From Franzmannia pantelleriensis (GTDB lineage Bacteria; Pseudomonadota; Gammaproteobacteria; Pseudomonadales; Halomonadaceae), in the NCBI RefSeq assembly GCF_900102875.1, contig NZ_FNGH01000004.1:62001-126000 (forward strand): DNA of 64,000 nucleotides, read 5' to 3'. The notes under the pieces were generated by a model. It made no database searches and was not told where the DNA came from. It was given only the letters and a program-made list of their open reading frames with translations. A program made the translations under genes and the position numbers. Positions 35,048 to 46,840 of this stretch are shown in pieces; within the stretch, counting starts at the first letter, position 1, and each line of letters starts with the position of its first letter.

Positions 35048-35082
35048 GCCCGCTCGGGCTATGCCCGAAGCACAGAGCGGGC
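35048..35082 (+). promoter_or_regulatory. Hairpin in the sdhC leader
   Basis: Outer stem GCCCGCTC/GAGCGGGC (35048-35055 with 35075-35082) encloses an inner GGGC/GCCC. It ends 21 bases before the GTG start codon, where it could affect ribosome access. Confidence 0.5.
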
Positions 35083-35103
35083 CAAGAGAGTGTGTATAGA
35101 GCC

Positions 35104-35481
35104 GTGAATAGCAAACGACCCGTTAATCTCGATATCTCCACCATCAAGCTACCCTTACCCGCACTGACGTCGATCACTCACCGTATCACCGGCATTATCC
35201 TGTTCATTGGCCTGATTTTCGCCTTCTGGGCGCTGGACAAGTCGCTATCGTCCCCGGCGGGCTTCTATGCGGTGCAGGACGCCCTGGCCAATAGCCTGCT
35301 GGCCAAGCTGGTTGCTTGGGGGCTGCTGTCGGCATTGGCCTTCCACTTCGTGGCTGGCATCAAGCACCTGCTGATGGATCTCAACATCGGCGTGACCCTC
35401 GAAAGCGGCGTGCGCAAGGCACAGATCACGGTAGTGGTCAGTGCGGTTCTGGTGATTCTCGCAGGAGTCTGGGTATGGTAA
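35104..35481 (+). CDS. sdhC: Succinate dehydrogenase cytochrome b556 subunit
   Basis: A 125-aa membrane anchor with a GTG start. No in-frame ATG exists near the family start, and the N-terminus NSKRPVNLDISTIKLPLPAL matches the SdhC pattern. Three helices; SITHRITG is the quinone-site region, and AFHFVAGIKHLLMD holds the heme-ligand histidine. Overlaps sdhD by 7 bp. The ribosome site is poor, and the hairpin upstream may matter for translation. Confidence 0.93.
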   Translation: MNSKRPVNLDISTIKLPLPALTSITHRITGIILFIGLIFAFWALDKSLSSPAGFYAVQDALANSLLAKLVAWGLLSALAFHFVAGIKHLLMDLNIGVTLESGVRKAQITVVVSAVLVILAGVWVW

Positions 35482-35822
35482 CCAATATTACGAACTTCGG
35501 TCGCAGCGGCCTATCCGACTGGCTGATCCAGCGCTTCTCGGCGGTCATCCTGGCGCTCTATACGCTCTTCATCGTTGCCTACCTGTTGCTCAACCCGGGC
35601 CTCGACTATGCCACCTGGAGCGGCCTGTTCGCCCAGACCTGGATGCGCATCTTCTCACTGCTGGCGTTCGTCTCCATCGCTGCTCATGCGTGGATCGGGC
35701 TGTGGACCGTGACCACCGACTATCTCAAGCCGACCGGTATCCGTCTGGCGGTGCAGAGCGCCATCATCCTGGCCATCTTCGTGTTCCTGGTCTGGGGCAT
35801 TCAAATTCTGTGGGGAGCCTGA
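35475..35822 (+). CDS. sdhD: Succinate dehydrogenase hydrophobic membrane anchor
   Basis: A 115-aa three-helix anchor. AHAWIGLWTVTTDY carries the second heme histidine and the quinone-contacting Asp-Tyr pair. Translationally coupled to sdhC; sdhA begins 3 bases after the stop. Confidence 0.94.
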   Translation: MVTNITNFGRSGLSDWLIQRFSAVILALYTLFIVAYLLLNPGLDYATWSGLFAQTWMRIFSLLAFVSIAAHAWIGLWTVTTDYLKPTGIRLAVQSAIILAIFVFLVWGIQILWGA

Positions 35823-35825
35823 TCC

Positions 35826-37598
35826 ATGTCCAACATGCGTAGCCTGTCCTTTGACGCCATCATCATCGGCGGGGGTGGCTCCGGCCTGCGTGCCGCGCTC
35901 GAGCTGGCCAAATCCGGCAAGAAGACCGCGGTGCTGTCCAAGGTCTTCCCCACCCGCTCGCACACCGTCTCGGCCCAGGGGGGTATCACCTGTGCCATCG
36001 CCTCGGCGGATCCCAACGACGACTGGCGCTGGCACATGTACGACACCGTCAAGGGCGGCGACTATATCGCCGACCAGGACGCCGCCGAATACATGTGCTC
36101 CGAGGGCCCCAAGGCGGTCTTCGAACTCGAGCACATGGGGCTGCCGTTCTCGCGCTTCGACAACGGCCGCATCTATCAGCGCCCGTTCGGCGGCCAGTCC
36201 AAGAACTTCGGCGAGGGCGGCCAGGCGGCGCGTACCTGTGCCGCGGCCGACCGTACCGGCCACGCCCTGCTGCACACGCTTTACCAGAACAACCTGAAGA
36301 ACAATACCACCTTCCTGAATGAGTGGTATGCGGTGGATCTGGTCAAGAATGCCAACGGCGATGTGGTCGGCTGCATCGCGCTGGATATCGAGACCGGCGA
36401 AGTGGTTCACGTCAAGTCCAAGGCCACGGTGCTGGCCACCGGTGGTGCCGGGCGCATCTATGCCTCCACCACCAACGCCCTGATCAACACCGGTGACGGT
36501 ATCGGCATGGCGCTGCGCGCCGGCTTCCCGATGCAGGACATGGAGATGTGGCAGTTCCACCCCACCGGCATCTACGGCGCCGGGACTCTGGTCACCGAGG
36601 GCTGCCGCGGTGAGGGTGGCTACCTGGTCAACAAGGACGGTGAGCGGTTCATGGAGCGCTATGCGCCCAACGCCAAGGACCTCGCCGGCCGCGACGTGGT
36701 GGCGCGCTCGATGGTCATGGAGATCCTCGAGGGACGCGGCTGCGGCGACAAGGCCGACCACGTCTTCCTCAAGCTCGATCACCTTGGCGAAGAAGTGCTG
36801 GGCAAGCGCCTGCCGGGCATTGTCGAGCTCTCCAAGACCTTTGCCCATGTCGATCCGGCCAAGGAGCCGATCCCGGTGGTGCCGACCTGCCACTACATGA
36901 TGGGCGGGATCCCGACCAATGTGCACGGCCAGGCGGTCATGCAGGACGCCGACGGCAACGACCAGATCGTCAACGGGCTGTTCGCCTGTGGCGAAGCGGC
37001 CTGTGTCTCGGTGCACGGCGCCAACCGCCTGGGTGGCAACTCGCTGCTCGACCTGGTGGTGTTTGGCCGCGCCGCCGGCATGTTCATCGAGGGTGCGTTG
37101 AACGAAGGCATCGACTACCTTGAGGCCACCGACTCCGACGTCGATGCGGCAATGAAGCGTATGAGCCGCTGGAACGAGTCGAATGGCGGTGAGAGCGTGC
37201 CGGATCTCAAGGCCGAGCTGCAGGACATCATGCAGAATGCCTTCGGCGTGTTCCGCCAGGAAGACAATATGCAGGAAGGCGTCAAGAAGCTCGCTGAGCT
37301 GCGTGAGCGGATCGCCAATGCCCATCTGGGTGACAAGTCGAATGCCTTTAACACCGCGCGCGTCGAAGCCCTGGAGCTCGACAACCTGATGGAAGTGGCC
37401 GAGGCCACCGCGATTTCGGCGCTGGAGCGCAAGGAGAGCCGCGGCGCGCACTCCCGCTACGACTATCCGGATCGTGACGACGTCAACTGGCTGAAGCATT
37501 CGCTGTACTTCCCGGCCGAGAAGGTGCTGGGCAAGCGCGACGTCAACTTCACGCCGAAGACCGTCGATACCTTCGAGCCGAAAGTCCGTACTTATTAA
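35826..37598 (+). CDS. sdhA: Succinate dehydrogenase flavoprotein subunit
   Basis: A 590-aa flavoprotein. The FAD motif [14 protein letters not shown] is followed by the covalent-flavin histidine in [11 protein letters not shown]. The substrate-binding [15 protein letters not shown] and active-site arginine segment [20 protein letters not shown] are intact. Oxidises succinate and passes electrons to SdhB. Confidence 0.97.
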   Translation: MSNMRSLSFDAIIIGGGGSGLRAALELAKSGKKTAVLSKVFPTRSHTVSAQGGITCAIASADPNDDWRWHMYDTVKGGDYIADQDAAEYMCSEGPKAVFELEHMGLPFSRFDNGRIYQRPFGGQSKNFGEGGQAARTCAAADRTGHALLHTLYQNNLKNNTTFLNEWYAVDLVKNANGDVVGCIALDIETGEVVHVKSKATVLATGGAGRIYASTTNALINTGDGIGMALRAGFPMQDMEMWQFHPTGIYGAGTLVTEGCRGEGGYLVNKDGERFMERYAPNAKDLAGRDVVARSMVMEILEGRGCGDKADHVFLKLDHLGEEVLGKRLPGIVELSKTFAHVDPAKEPIPVVPTCHYMMGGIPTNVHGQAVMQDADGNDQIVNGLFACGEAACVSVHGANRLGGNSLLDLVVFGRAAGMFIEGALNEGIDYLEATDSDVDAAMKRMSRWNESNGGESVPDLKAELQDIMQNAFGVFRQEDNMQEGVKKLAELRERIANAHLGDKSNAFNTARVEALELDNLMEVAEATAISALERKESRGAHSRYDYPDRDDVNWLKHSLYFPAEKVLGKRDVNFTPKTVDTFEPKVRTY

Positions 37599-37608
37599 GG
37601 GGGTCACG

Positions 37609-38319
37609 ATGTCCACGCTTCAGGTATCCGTATACCGCTACAATCCGGAGACCGACTCCGCACCCTACATGCAGGAGTTCCAGGTCGACACCAAGGGGCG
37701 CGACCTGATGGTGCTCGATGTGCTGCATCTGACCAAGGAGCAGGACAGCTCCATGGCGTATCGGCGCAGCTGCCGTGAAGGGGTGTGTGGCTCCGACGGC
37801 ATGAACATGAACGGCAAGAACGGCCTGGCCTGTATCACGCCGCTCTCCGAGGTGGTCAAGAACAACAAGCTGGTGCTGCGTCCGCTGCCTGGTCTGCCAG
37901 TGATCCGCGACCTGGTGGTCGACATGGGGATCTTCTACAAGCAGTACGAGCGCATTCAGCCGTACCTGCAGAATGACACCCCGGCACCGGCCATCGAGCG
38001 CCTGCAGTCGCCGGAGGACCGCGACAAGCTCGACGGACTCTACGAGTGCATCCTGTGCGCTTGCTGCTCGACCTCGTGCCCGTCGTTTTGGTGGAACCCG
38101 GACAAGTTCGTCGGCCCTGCCGGCCTGCTGCAGTCCTACCGCTTCTTGGCCGATTCTCGTGATGAGGCGACCAGCGAGCGTCTGGCCGAGCTGGAGGACC
38201 CGTTCAGCGTATTCCGCTGCCGCGGCATCATGAACTGCGTAGCGGTGTGCCCAAAGGGGCTCAACCCGACTCGCGCGATTGGCAAGATTCGCGAGATGCT
38301 GCTGGCCAATGCCACTTAA
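37609..38319 (+). CDS. sdhB: Succinate dehydrogenase iron-sulfur subunit
   Basis: A 236-aa protein with all three cluster motifs: [2Fe-2S] SCREGVCGSDGMNMNG with the later C of LAC, [4Fe-4S] CILCACCSTSCPS and [3Fe-4S] CRGIMNCVAVCPKGLNP. Carries electrons from SdhA to quinone. Last gene of sdhCDAB. Confidence 0.97.
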   Translation: MSTLQVSVYRYNPETDSAPYMQEFQVDTKGRDLMVLDVLHLTKEQDSSMAYRRSCREGVCGSDGMNMNGKNGLACITPLSEVVKNNKLVLRPLPGLPVIRDLVVDMGIFYKQYERIQPYLQNDTPAPAIERLQSPEDRDKLDGLYECILCACCSTSCPSFWWNPDKFVGPAGLLQSYRFLADSRDEATSERLAELEDPFSVFRCRGIMNCVAVCPKGLNPTRAIGKIREMLLANAT

Positions 38320-38403
38320 ATCGTGGCCGCAGGCTTGCTATCATGTAGCCCGGTTTTGCGCTGTGGCCGAGTGTCGCAGCCCATCACGGCCTTGATCGCA
38401 GAG

Positions 38404-38429
38404 AGCCGGTGCCTCGAGCACCGGCTTTC
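38404..38429 (+). terminator. Hairpin between sdhB and sucA
   Basis: Stem AGCCGGTGC/GCACCGGCT (38404-38412 with 38418-38426), loop CTCGA, then TTTCG. A moderate terminator or attenuator; the 263-bp sdhB-sucA gap is otherwise rich in further GC stems, so a sucA leader RNA structure is possible. Confidence 0.65.
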
Positions 38430-38582
38430 GACGATCATTGGCACGGCCGAGGCTAAGGCAACGCTGCCTGCCAGGCATGCCGGATTAGCAGGATAGCCCC
38501 ACCGGCAGGGCACCAGAAACGCCGATGCGGCGACGTCGTATCAGGCGCCGACAACACCCCATCAGTGCAGGGTGACCGAGAG

Positions 38583-41417
38583 ATGCAAGAAGGCATAATG
38601 GAGTTGATGTGGCGCACTTCTCACGTGAGTGGCGGCAACGCCCACTATGTGGAAGCGCTCTACGAGCAGTACCTCGTTGATCCCAATGCTGTCCCCGACG
38701 AGTGGCGCAACTACTTCGACCAGTTGCCGCGTCCCGAAGGCAGTTCCTCCCACGATGTTCCGCTAAGCCCGATTCGCGATCAGTTCTATCAGCTCGGCAA
38801 GTCACGCCGCCGCGCCCAGACCGCCAGCGCCGCCGACAGCGGCGAGAACAAGAAACAGGTCAAGGTGCTTCAGCTGATCAACGCCTACCGCTTCCGCGGG
38901 CACCAGAAGGCCGATATCGACCCGCTCGATCTGCGCAGCCCGGTGCCGGTTCCCGACCTCGACCTCTCCTTCCACCAGTTGACCAACGCCGACCTGGACA
39001 CCGAATTCCAGACCGGCTCGTTCTTCCTGGGCAAGGACAAGGCACCGCTCAAGGAGATCGTCCAGGCGCTGGATGAGACCTACTGCCGGTCGATCGGCTG
39101 CGAGATCATGCATATCGTCGATACTGAGGAGAAGCGCTGGTTGCAGCAGCGTTTCGAATCGGTGCGTTCTAAGCCCAAGTTCAGTCCTGAAGTGCGTAAG
39201 CACGTGCTGGAGCGGCTCAGCGCCGCGGAAGGGCTCGAGAACTACCTGGCCTCGAAGTATCCGGGGACCAAGCGCTTCGGTCTGGAGGGCGGTGAGACCT
39301 TCGTCCCGATGATGGATGAGATCATCCAGCGGGCCGGTGGCTACGGCACCAAGGAAGTCGTGATTGGCATGGCCCACCGCGGCCGCCTCAACCTGCTGGT
39401 CAATATCCTCGGCAAGAGCCCCTCGGAGTTGATCGAGGAGTTCGACGGCAAGAAGGTCATCGAGCGCGGCTCCGGCGACGTCAAGTACCACCAGGGCTTC
39501 AGCTCCAACGTCATGACCCCGGGAGGCGAAGTCCACCTGGCGCTGGCCTTCAATCCGTCGCACCTGGAGATCGTGGCACCGGTAGTGGAGGGCTCGGTAC
39601 GCGCCCGTCAGGATCGGCGCGACGACCCGGCGGGTGACAAAGTGTTGCCGATCAACGTTCACGGCGATGCCGCTTTCGCCGGTCAGGGCGTGGTCATGGA
39701 GACCTTCCAGATGTCCCAGACCCGTGCCTACAAGACCGGCGGCACGGTGCATATCGTGATCAACAACCAGGTCGGCTTCACCACCTCACATCCCGACGAT
39801 ACCCGCTCTACCGAGTACTGTACCGACATCGCCAAGATGGTCCAGGCGCCGATTTTTCACGTCAACGGCGACGACCCGGATGCGGTACTGCACGCCACTC
39901 AGGTGGCCATCGATTATCGCCAGCAGTTCAAGCGTGACGTGGTCATCGACCTGGTGTGCTATCGCCGCCGCGGCCATAACGAGGCCGACGAGCCCTCCGG
40001 TACCCAGCCGATGATGTACTCGAAGATCAAGAACCACCCCTCTGCGCGGGCGCTGTATGCCAAGCGGCTGGTCGAGGAAGGGGTGCTCTCCGAGGACGAC
40101 GCCAAGGCGATGGGCGAGACTTACCGCGACGACCTGATGGCCGGCAATCATGTCGCCAACGCCCTGGTCAAGCAGCCCAACACCGAGCTGTTCGTCGACT
40201 GGGGGCCCTATCTTGGCCACGAGTGGACCGGCGACGCCGATACTACCTTCGACATGAAGCGCATGCAGCAGTTGGCCGCCAAGATGTGCGAGGTGCCGGA
40301 TGGCGTTCAAGTGCAGCGTCAGGTGGCCAAGATCTACGAAGACCGCCGCAAGATGCAGGCCGGCGGGATGGGGCTCAACTGGGGCTTCGCCGAGACCCTG
40401 GCCTACGCCACGCTCCTCGATCAGGGCCATCCGGTACGTATCACTGGCCAGGATTCGGGCCGCGGCACCTTCTCCCACCGCCACGCAGTGGTGCACAACC
40501 AGAAAGATGGCAGCACCTATGTGCCACTGGAGAACATCAAGGAGGGGCAGCCGCGCTTCACCATTCATGACTCCTACCTCTCGGAAGAGGCGGTGCTGGC
40601 GTTCGAGTACGGCTATGCGACCACCATGCCCAATGCGCTGATCGTCTGGGAGGCGCAGTTCGGCGACTTCTTCAACGGCGCCCAGGTGGTGGTCGACCAG
40701 TTCATCTCCTCCGGCGAGACCAAGTGGGGCCGGCTGTGTGGCCTGACCATGCTGCTGCCCCACGGCTATGAAGGTCAGGGCCCCGAGCACTCCTCGGCGC
40801 GTCTCGAGCGCTTCCTGCAGCTGTGCGCCGAGCACAATATGCAGGTTTGCGTGCCGACCACGCCGGCACAGATCTTCCATCTGCTGCGTCGCCAGGTGAT
40901 ACGGCCGCTGCGCAAGCCGCTGGTGGTGATGTCGCCCAAGAGCCTGTTGCGTCACAAGGAGGCCACCTCGACCCTGGAAGAGCTGGCCCATGGCAAGTTC
41001 CAGATGGTGCTGCCCGACCAGGGCAAGCTCGACGCCGAGAAGGTCAAGCGGGTGGTATTGTGCGCCGGCAAGGTTTACTACGACCTGGCGGCCTACCGTA
41101 CCGAGAACGAGCGTGATGACACCGCCATCCTGCGCCTTGAGCAGCTCTATCCCTTCCCCAAGGAGGAGCTCTTCGAAGCGCTCAAGGACTACACCAACCT
41201 CGAGCAGGTGGTGTGGTGTCAGGAAGAGCCGCTCAACCAGGGCGCCTGGTACCAGAGCCAACACCATATGCGGGTCGTCGCCGATATGCTGGACAATGGT
41301 CTCGGTCGCGAGCTCAAGTTCGCCGGCCGCCCGGCATCGGCCGCCCCCGCCGCGGGCTACATGTCCGTACACGTCGAACAGCAGCGCCAACTGGTAGACG
41401 ACGCCTTCAATGCATGA
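38583..41417 (+). CDS. sucA: 2-oxoglutarate dehydrogenase E1 component
   Basis: A 944-aa thiamine-diphosphate E1o. The N-terminal [19 protein letters not shown] segment is the E2-binding region. Catalytic features include [13 protein letters not shown], the ThDP-binding [11 protein letters not shown] and the C-terminal transketolase-like domain ([15 protein letters not shown]). ATG 38583 is preferred over ATG 38565 because it aligns with the short N-terminus of other SucA proteins. Leads sucAB-lpd-sucCD. Confidence 0.95.
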   Translation: MQEGIMELMWRTSHVSGGNAHYVEALYEQYLVDPNAVPDEWRNYFDQLPRPEGSSSHDVPLSPIRDQFYQLGKSRRRAQTASAADSGENKKQVKVLQLINAYRFRGHQKADIDPLDLRSPVPVPDLDLSFHQLTNADLDTEFQTGSFFLGKDKAPLKEIVQALDETYCRSIGCEIMHIVDTEEKRWLQQRFESVRSKPKFSPEVRKHVLERLSAAEGLENYLASKYPGTKRFGLEGGETFVPMMDEIIQRAGGYGTKEVVIGMAHRGRLNLLVNILGKSPSELIEEFDGKKVIERGSGDVKYHQGFSSNVMTPGGEVHLALAFNPSHLEIVAPVVEGSVRARQDRRDDPAGDKVLPINVHGDAAFAGQGVVMETFQMSQTRAYKTGGTVHIVINNQVGFTTSHPDDTRSTEYCTDIAKMVQAPIFHVNGDDPDAVLHATQVAIDYRQQFKRDVVIDLVCYRRRGHNEADEPSGTQPMMYSKIKNHPSARALYAKRLVEEGVLSEDDAKAMGETYRDDLMAGNHVANALVKQPNTELFVDWGPYLGHEWTGDADTTFDMKRMQQLAAKMCEVPDGVQVQRQVAKIYEDRRKMQAGGMGLNWGFAETLAYATLLDQGHPVRITGQDSGRGTFSHRHAVVHNQKDGSTYVPLENIKEGQPRFTIHDSYLSEEAVLAFEYGYATTMPNALIVWEAQFGDFFNGAQVVVDQFISSGETKWGRLCGLTMLLPHGYEGQGPEHSSARLERFLQLCAEHNMQVCVPTTPAQIFHLLRRQVIRPLRKPLVVMSPKSLLRHKEATSTLEELAHGKFQMVLPDQGKLDAEKVKRVVLCAGKVYYDLAAYRTENERDDTAILRLEQLYPFPKEELFEALKDYTNLEQVVWCQEEPLNQGAWYQSQHHMRVVADMLDNGLGRELKFAGRPASAAPAAGYMSVHVEQQRQLVDDAFNA

Positions 41418-41457
41418 GGCGTCCTGCCGGACGAGAGAGAACACACAAGGAAACGAC

Positions 41458-43008
41458 ATGGCTACCGAGATCAAAGCGCCAACCTTTCCAGAGTCCGTTG
41501 CCGAAGGCAGCGTGGCGGCCTGGCACAAGCAGCCCGGGGACAGCGTTGAGCGCGACGAATTGATCGTCGAAATCGAGACCGACAAGGTGGTGCTCGAAGT
41601 AGTGGCGCCGGAAGCCGGCACCCTGAGCGAGATCAACGCCGAAGAAGGCGACACCGTGCAGTCCGAGCAGGTGCTGGGCATTCTCGGTGCCGCCGGCGAC
41701 AAGGCCAAGGCGTCTGACAAAGCCGCAAAGGCCGATGACAACAAGGGTGAGGCTCCCACGTCTGACGCTAAGCCGGCCGCGGGTGGCAAGCAGCACGACG
41801 TCAAGGCGCCGACTTTTCCCGAGTCGATCCAGGAAGGCACCGTGGCGAGCTGGAACAAGCAGGTCGGCGAGGCGGTCAAGCGCGATGAAGTGCTGGCCGA
41901 GATCGAGACCGACAAGGTGGTGCTGGAAGTGGTGGCTCCCGCGGACGGCGCGCTGACCGAGATCAAGGCCGAAGAGGGCAGTCAGGTCGCCTCTGAGGAA
42001 GTCCTGGCGGTGTTTGCCGAAGGCGCCGGTGGCGACAACGGCAGCAGCGAGGCGGCGCCAGCAGAGACTGCCGCCTCCGAGGACGGCAGCGACGAGAAGG
42101 TCGGCGGCAAGATCCTCGCCCCGGCGGCGCGCAAGCTGGTCGCCGAGCACGACCTCGACGTCAGCAAGATCGAGGGCACCGGTAAGGGCGGCCGTATCCT
42201 CAAAGAGGACGTGCAGAAGGCGGTCAAGGATGGCTCCGCGAAGCAGGCCTCCAAGCCGGCCAGCGCGCCCAAGCAAGCCGCTGCCGCCGCGCCGGTCGTC
42301 GAAGGCGAGCGCCCCGAGAAGCGCGTGCCGATGAGCCGCCTGCGCCAGACCATCGCCAAGCGCCTGGTCCAGGCCCAGCAGACCGCCGCCATGCTGACCA
42401 CCTACAACGAGGTGGACATGGGCGCAGTGATGGATCTGCGCGCCCAGTACAAGGACACCTTCCTCAAGGCCCACGACACCAAGCTCGGCTTCATGGGCTT
42501 CTTCGTCAAGGCGGCCTCCGAGGCGCTCAAGCGCTTCCCCGACGTCAACGCCTCCATTGACGGCACTGATATCGTCTACCACGGCTATCAGGACATCGGT
42601 GTGGCGGTATCCACCGACCGCGGCCTGGTGGTCCCGGTGCTGCGTGACACCGACAGCATGAAGATCGCCGACGTCGAGAAGACCATCGTCGACTTCGGCA
42701 AGCGTGCCCGCGACGGCAAGCTGGGCATCGACGAGATGCAGGGCGGCACCTTCACGATTACCAACGGGGGCATCTTCGGCTCGCTGATGTCGACGCCGAT
42801 TCTGAATCCGCCGCAGACCGCCATCCTGGGCATGCACAAGATCCAGGAACGACCCATGGCGGTCAACGGCAAGGTCGAGATCCGCCCGATGATGTATCTG
42901 GCGGTCTCCTATGACCACCGCATGATCGATGGCAAGGACGCGGTGCAGTTCCTGGTGACCATCAAGGAGCTGCTCGAGGATCCGGCACGCCTGCTGCTGG
43001 ACGTGTAA
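41458..43008 (+). CDS. sucB: Dihydrolipoyl succinyltransferase (E2o) with two lipoyl domains
   Basis: A 516-aa E2. Two tandem lipoyl domains each carry the lipoylated lysine in [14 protein letters not shown] (about residues 39-52 and 154-167) and are joined by Ala/Lys/Asp-rich linkers. The subunit-binding domain [20 protein letters not shown] is followed by the catalytic domain with [14 protein letters not shown] (His and Asp of the active site). E. coli SucB has a single lipoyl domain and about 405 residues, so the second domain is a notable expansion. AAGGAAACGAC sets ATG 41458. Confidence 0.95.
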   Translation: MATEIKAPTFPESVAEGSVAAWHKQPGDSVERDELIVEIETDKVVLEVVAPEAGTLSEINAEEGDTVQSEQVLGILGAAGDKAKASDKAAKADDNKGEAPTSDAKPAAGGKQHDVKAPTFPESIQEGTVASWNKQVGEAVKRDEVLAEIETDKVVLEVVAPADGALTEIKAEEGSQVASEEVLAVFAEGAGGDNGSSEAAPAETAASEDGSDEKVGGKILAPAARKLVAEHDLDVSKIEGTGKGGRILKEDVQKAVKDGSAKQASKPASAPKQAAAAAPVVEGERPEKRVPMSRLRQTIAKRLVQAQQTAAMLTTYNEVDMGAVMDLRAQYKDTFLKAHDTKLGFMGFFVKAASEALKRFPDVNASIDGTDIVYHGYQDIGVAVSTDRGLVVPVLRDTDSMKIADVEKTIVDFGKRARDGKLGIDEMQGGTFTITNGGIFGSLMSTPILNPPQTAILGMHKIQERPMAVNGKVEIRPMMYLAVSYDHRMIDGKDAVQFLVTIKELLEDPARLLLDV

Positions 43009-43027
43009 CGCGACTGCCAACGACTAA

Positions 43028-44488
<1,461 letters not shown>

Positions 44489-44496
44489 GACAACAA

Positions 44497-44543
44497 GCGC
44501 CGCCTTCGGGCGGCGCAGTGTTTCCGGCGACGTACCGGAAACA
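44497..44543 (+). terminator. Double hairpin between lpdA and sucC
   Basis: Stem 1 GCGCCGCC-TTCG-GGCGGCGC (44497-44516) is followed by stem 2 TGTTTCCGG/CCGGAAACA (44519-44543). No T tract follows, so transcription probably reads partly through into sucCD; the pair may process or stabilise the upstream message. Confidence 0.6.
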
Positions 44544-44628
44544 GACGGGGGTGGCCCGGGAACACACTCCACTAGTCTGAGTGTCCGCGGTCATCGTTCG
44601 AGTCACATGCAACCAATGGCATGAATCG

Positions 44629-45795
44629 ATGAACCTTCACGAGTATCAAGGCAAGCAGCTGTTTGCCGACTATGGTCTGCCGGTGTCCAAGGGTTTCGCC
44701 GTGGACACACCCGAAGAGGCGGTGGAAGCCTGCAAGAAGATCGGCGGCGACATGTGGGTGGTCAAGGCCCAGGTTCACGCCGGTGGCCGCGGCAAGGCTG
44801 GCGGCGTCAAGCTGATCAAGGACCCGGCCGAGGCCAAGGCCTTCGCCGAGCAGTGGCTGGGCAAGAACCTGGTCACCTTCCAGACCGACGAGCACGGCCA
44901 GCCGGTCGCCAAGATCCTGGTCGAGAACTGCACCGATATCGCCTCAGAGCTCTACCTGGGCGCCGTGGTCGATCGTACTACCCGTCGCGTGGTCTTCATG
45001 GCCTCCACCGAAGGCGGCGTGGAGATCGAGAAGGTCGCCGAGGAGACGCCCGAGAAGATCCTCAAGGCCGAAATCGACCCGCTGGTCGGCGCGCAGCCGT
45101 ACCAGGCCCGCGAGCTGGCCTTCGCGCTGGGGCTCAAGGGCGACCAGATCAAGCAGTTCACCAAGATTTTCCTGGGCCTCTCCAAGCTGTTCCATGAAAA
45201 GGATCTGGCGCTGCTCGAAATCAACCCGCTGGTGATCACCGACGAAGGCAATCTGCACTGCCTCGACGCCAAGCTCGGCCTGGACAGCAACGCCCTCTAT
45301 CGCCATCCGGACCTGCAGGCGATGCGCGATCCGTCTCAGGAAGATGAGCGCGAGGCCGACGCGGCCAAGTGGGAGCTCAACTACGTGGCGCTGGACGGCA
45401 ACATTGGCTGCATGGTCAACGGTGCCGGCCTGGCCATGGGCACCATGGACATCGTCAACCTCAACGGCGGCAGTCCGGCCAACTTCCTGGACGTCGGCGG
45501 TGGCGCCACCAAGGAGCGCGTGGCCGAAGCGTTCAAGATCATCCTCTCCGACGACAACGTTAAGGCAGTGCTGGTCAACATCTTCGGCGGCATCGTGCGC
45601 TGCGACATGATTGCCGAAGGCATCATCGGCGCGGTCGAGCAGGTCGGCGTCAACGTACCGGTGGTGGTGCGTCTCGAGGGTAACAACGCCGAGCTGGGCG
45701 CCGAGAAGCTGGCCTCCAGCGGTCTCAACATCATCGCTGCTACCAGTCTGACCGACGCGGCTCAGCAGGTCGTCAAAGCGGCGGAGGGCAAGTAA
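44629..45795 (+). CDS. sucC: Succinyl-CoA synthetase beta subunit
   Basis: A 388-aa ATP-grasp subunit beginning [16 protein letters not shown], the exact family start, so the upstream GTG is not used. [11 protein letters not shown] and the C-terminal [13 protein letters not shown] motif are intact. Its stop overlaps the sucD start (TAATG). Confidence 0.96.
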   Translation: MNLHEYQGKQLFADYGLPVSKGFAVDTPEEAVEACKKIGGDMWVVKAQVHAGGRGKAGGVKLIKDPAEAKAFAEQWLGKNLVTFQTDEHGQPVAKILVENCTDIASELYLGAVVDRTTRRVVFMASTEGGVEIEKVAEETPEKILKAEIDPLVGAQPYQARELAFALGLKGDQIKQFTKIFLGLSKLFHEKDLALLEINPLVITDEGNLHCLDAKLGLDSNALYRHPDLQAMRDPSQEDEREADAAKWELNYVALDGNIGCMVNGAGLAMGTMDIVNLNGGSPANFLDVGGGATKERVAEAFKIILSDDNVKAVLVNIFGGIVRCDMIAEGIIGAVEQVGVNVPVVVRLEGNNAELGAEKLASSGLNIIAATSLTDAAQQVVKAAEGK

Positions 45796-46667
45796 TGAGC
45801 ATCCTGATCGACAAGAACACCAAGGTCATCTGCCAGGGCTTCACTGGCGGCCAGGGGACCTTCCACTCCGAACAGGCGATCGCCTACGGCACCCAGATGG
45901 TCGGCGGCGTGACCCCGGGCAAGGGCGGCCAGGAGCACCTCGGCCTGCCGGTGTTCAATACCGTCAAGGAAGCGGTCAAGGAGACCGGTGCCGAGGCCAG
46001 CGTGATCTACGTGCCGGCTCCGTTCTGCAAGGACTCGATCCTCGAAGCCGCTAACGCCGGCATCAAGCTGATCGTGTGCATCACCGAGGGCATCGCGACC
46101 CTCGACATGCTCGACGCCAAGGTCAAGTGCGACGAGCTGGGCGTGCGGTTGATTGGCCCGAACTGCCCCGGCGTGATCACCCCGGGCGAGTGCAAGATCG
46201 GCATCATGCCGGGGCATATCCACAAGCCGGGCAAGGTGGGCATCGTGTCTCGCTCCGGCACGCTGACCTATGAAGCCGTCAAGCAGACCACCGACCACGG
46301 CTTCGGCCAGTCGACCTGCGTGGGCATCGGCGGCGACCCGATCCCAGGCTCCAACTTCATCGACATCCTGGCGATGTTCGAGAAGGATCCGCAGACCGAA
46401 GCGATCGTGATGATCGGTGAGATCGGCGGCACCGCCGAGGAAGAAGCGGCCGCCTATATCAAGGCCAACGTCTCCAAGCCGGTGGTCTCCTACATCGCCG
46501 GCGTGACGGCCCCTCCGGGCAAGCGCATGGGCCATGCGGGCGCCATCATCTCAGGTGGCAAGGGCACCGCGGACGAGAAGTTCTCCGCCCTGGAGGACGC
46601 CGGCGTCAAGACCGTGCGTTCGCTGGCCGAGATCGGCGATGCCCTGAAGCAGGTAACCGGCTGGTAA
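45795..46667 (+). CDS. sucD: Succinyl-CoA synthetase alpha subunit
   Basis: A 290-aa subunit with a CoA-binding Rossmann domain ([20 protein letters not shown]) and the phosphohistidine site [16 protein letters not shown]. Couples succinyl-CoA cleavage to nucleotide phosphorylation. Last gene of the suc operon. Confidence 0.97.
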   Translation: MSILIDKNTKVICQGFTGGQGTFHSEQAIAYGTQMVGGVTPGKGGQEHLGLPVFNTVKEAVKETGAEASVIYVPAPFCKDSILEAANAGIKLIVCITEGIATLDMLDAKVKCDELGVRLIGPNCPGVITPGECKIGIMPGHIHKPGKVGIVSRSGTLTYEAVKQTTDHGFGQSTCVGIGGDPIPGSNFIDILAMFEKDPQTEAIVMIGEIGGTAEEEAAAYIKANVSKPVVSYIAGVTAPPGKRMGHAGAIISGGKGTADEKFSALEDAGVKTVRSLAEIGDALKQVTGW

Positions 46668-46691
46668 ATCAGTTGCTGCCTCATCGGCATG

Positions 46692-46720
46692 AAAAAAGGC
46701 ACCTTCGGGTGCCTTTTTTT
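46692..46720 (+). terminator. Terminator of the suc operon
   Basis: Near-perfect hairpin AAAAAAGGCACC-TTCG-GGTGCCTTTTTT with a UUCG tetraloop and a terminal T run. Confidence 0.95.
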
Positions 46721-46840
46721 GTTGGCCGTTGATGGCCCACCATGTTCACCCACTGCGAGACGCTCAGGAACTGCTAGGCTGAATAGCGACAAGCCATCGG
46801 GATGCATGTCATCCCGCTACAGCAGGGAGCAGGGGGCGAC

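Larger units (their letters stand above)
34699..35103. other. gltA-sdhC divergent regulatory region
   Basis: 405 bp without a gene. Contents: gltA promoter side (ribosome site AGGCC before ATG 34698); the palindrome and -10 box at 34845-34863; a small hairpin GGTGC/GCACC (34868-34880) at what would be the 5' end of the sdh message; a leader of about 230 bases ending in the hairpin at 35048-35082. A 77-codon frame crosses it but has no ribosome site or family pattern. Confidence 0.6.

Noticed and set aside
34874-35107. 77-codon frame upstream of sdhC
   Set aside because: Composition unlike neighbours, no family; it overlaps the sdhC start and the leader hairpin.
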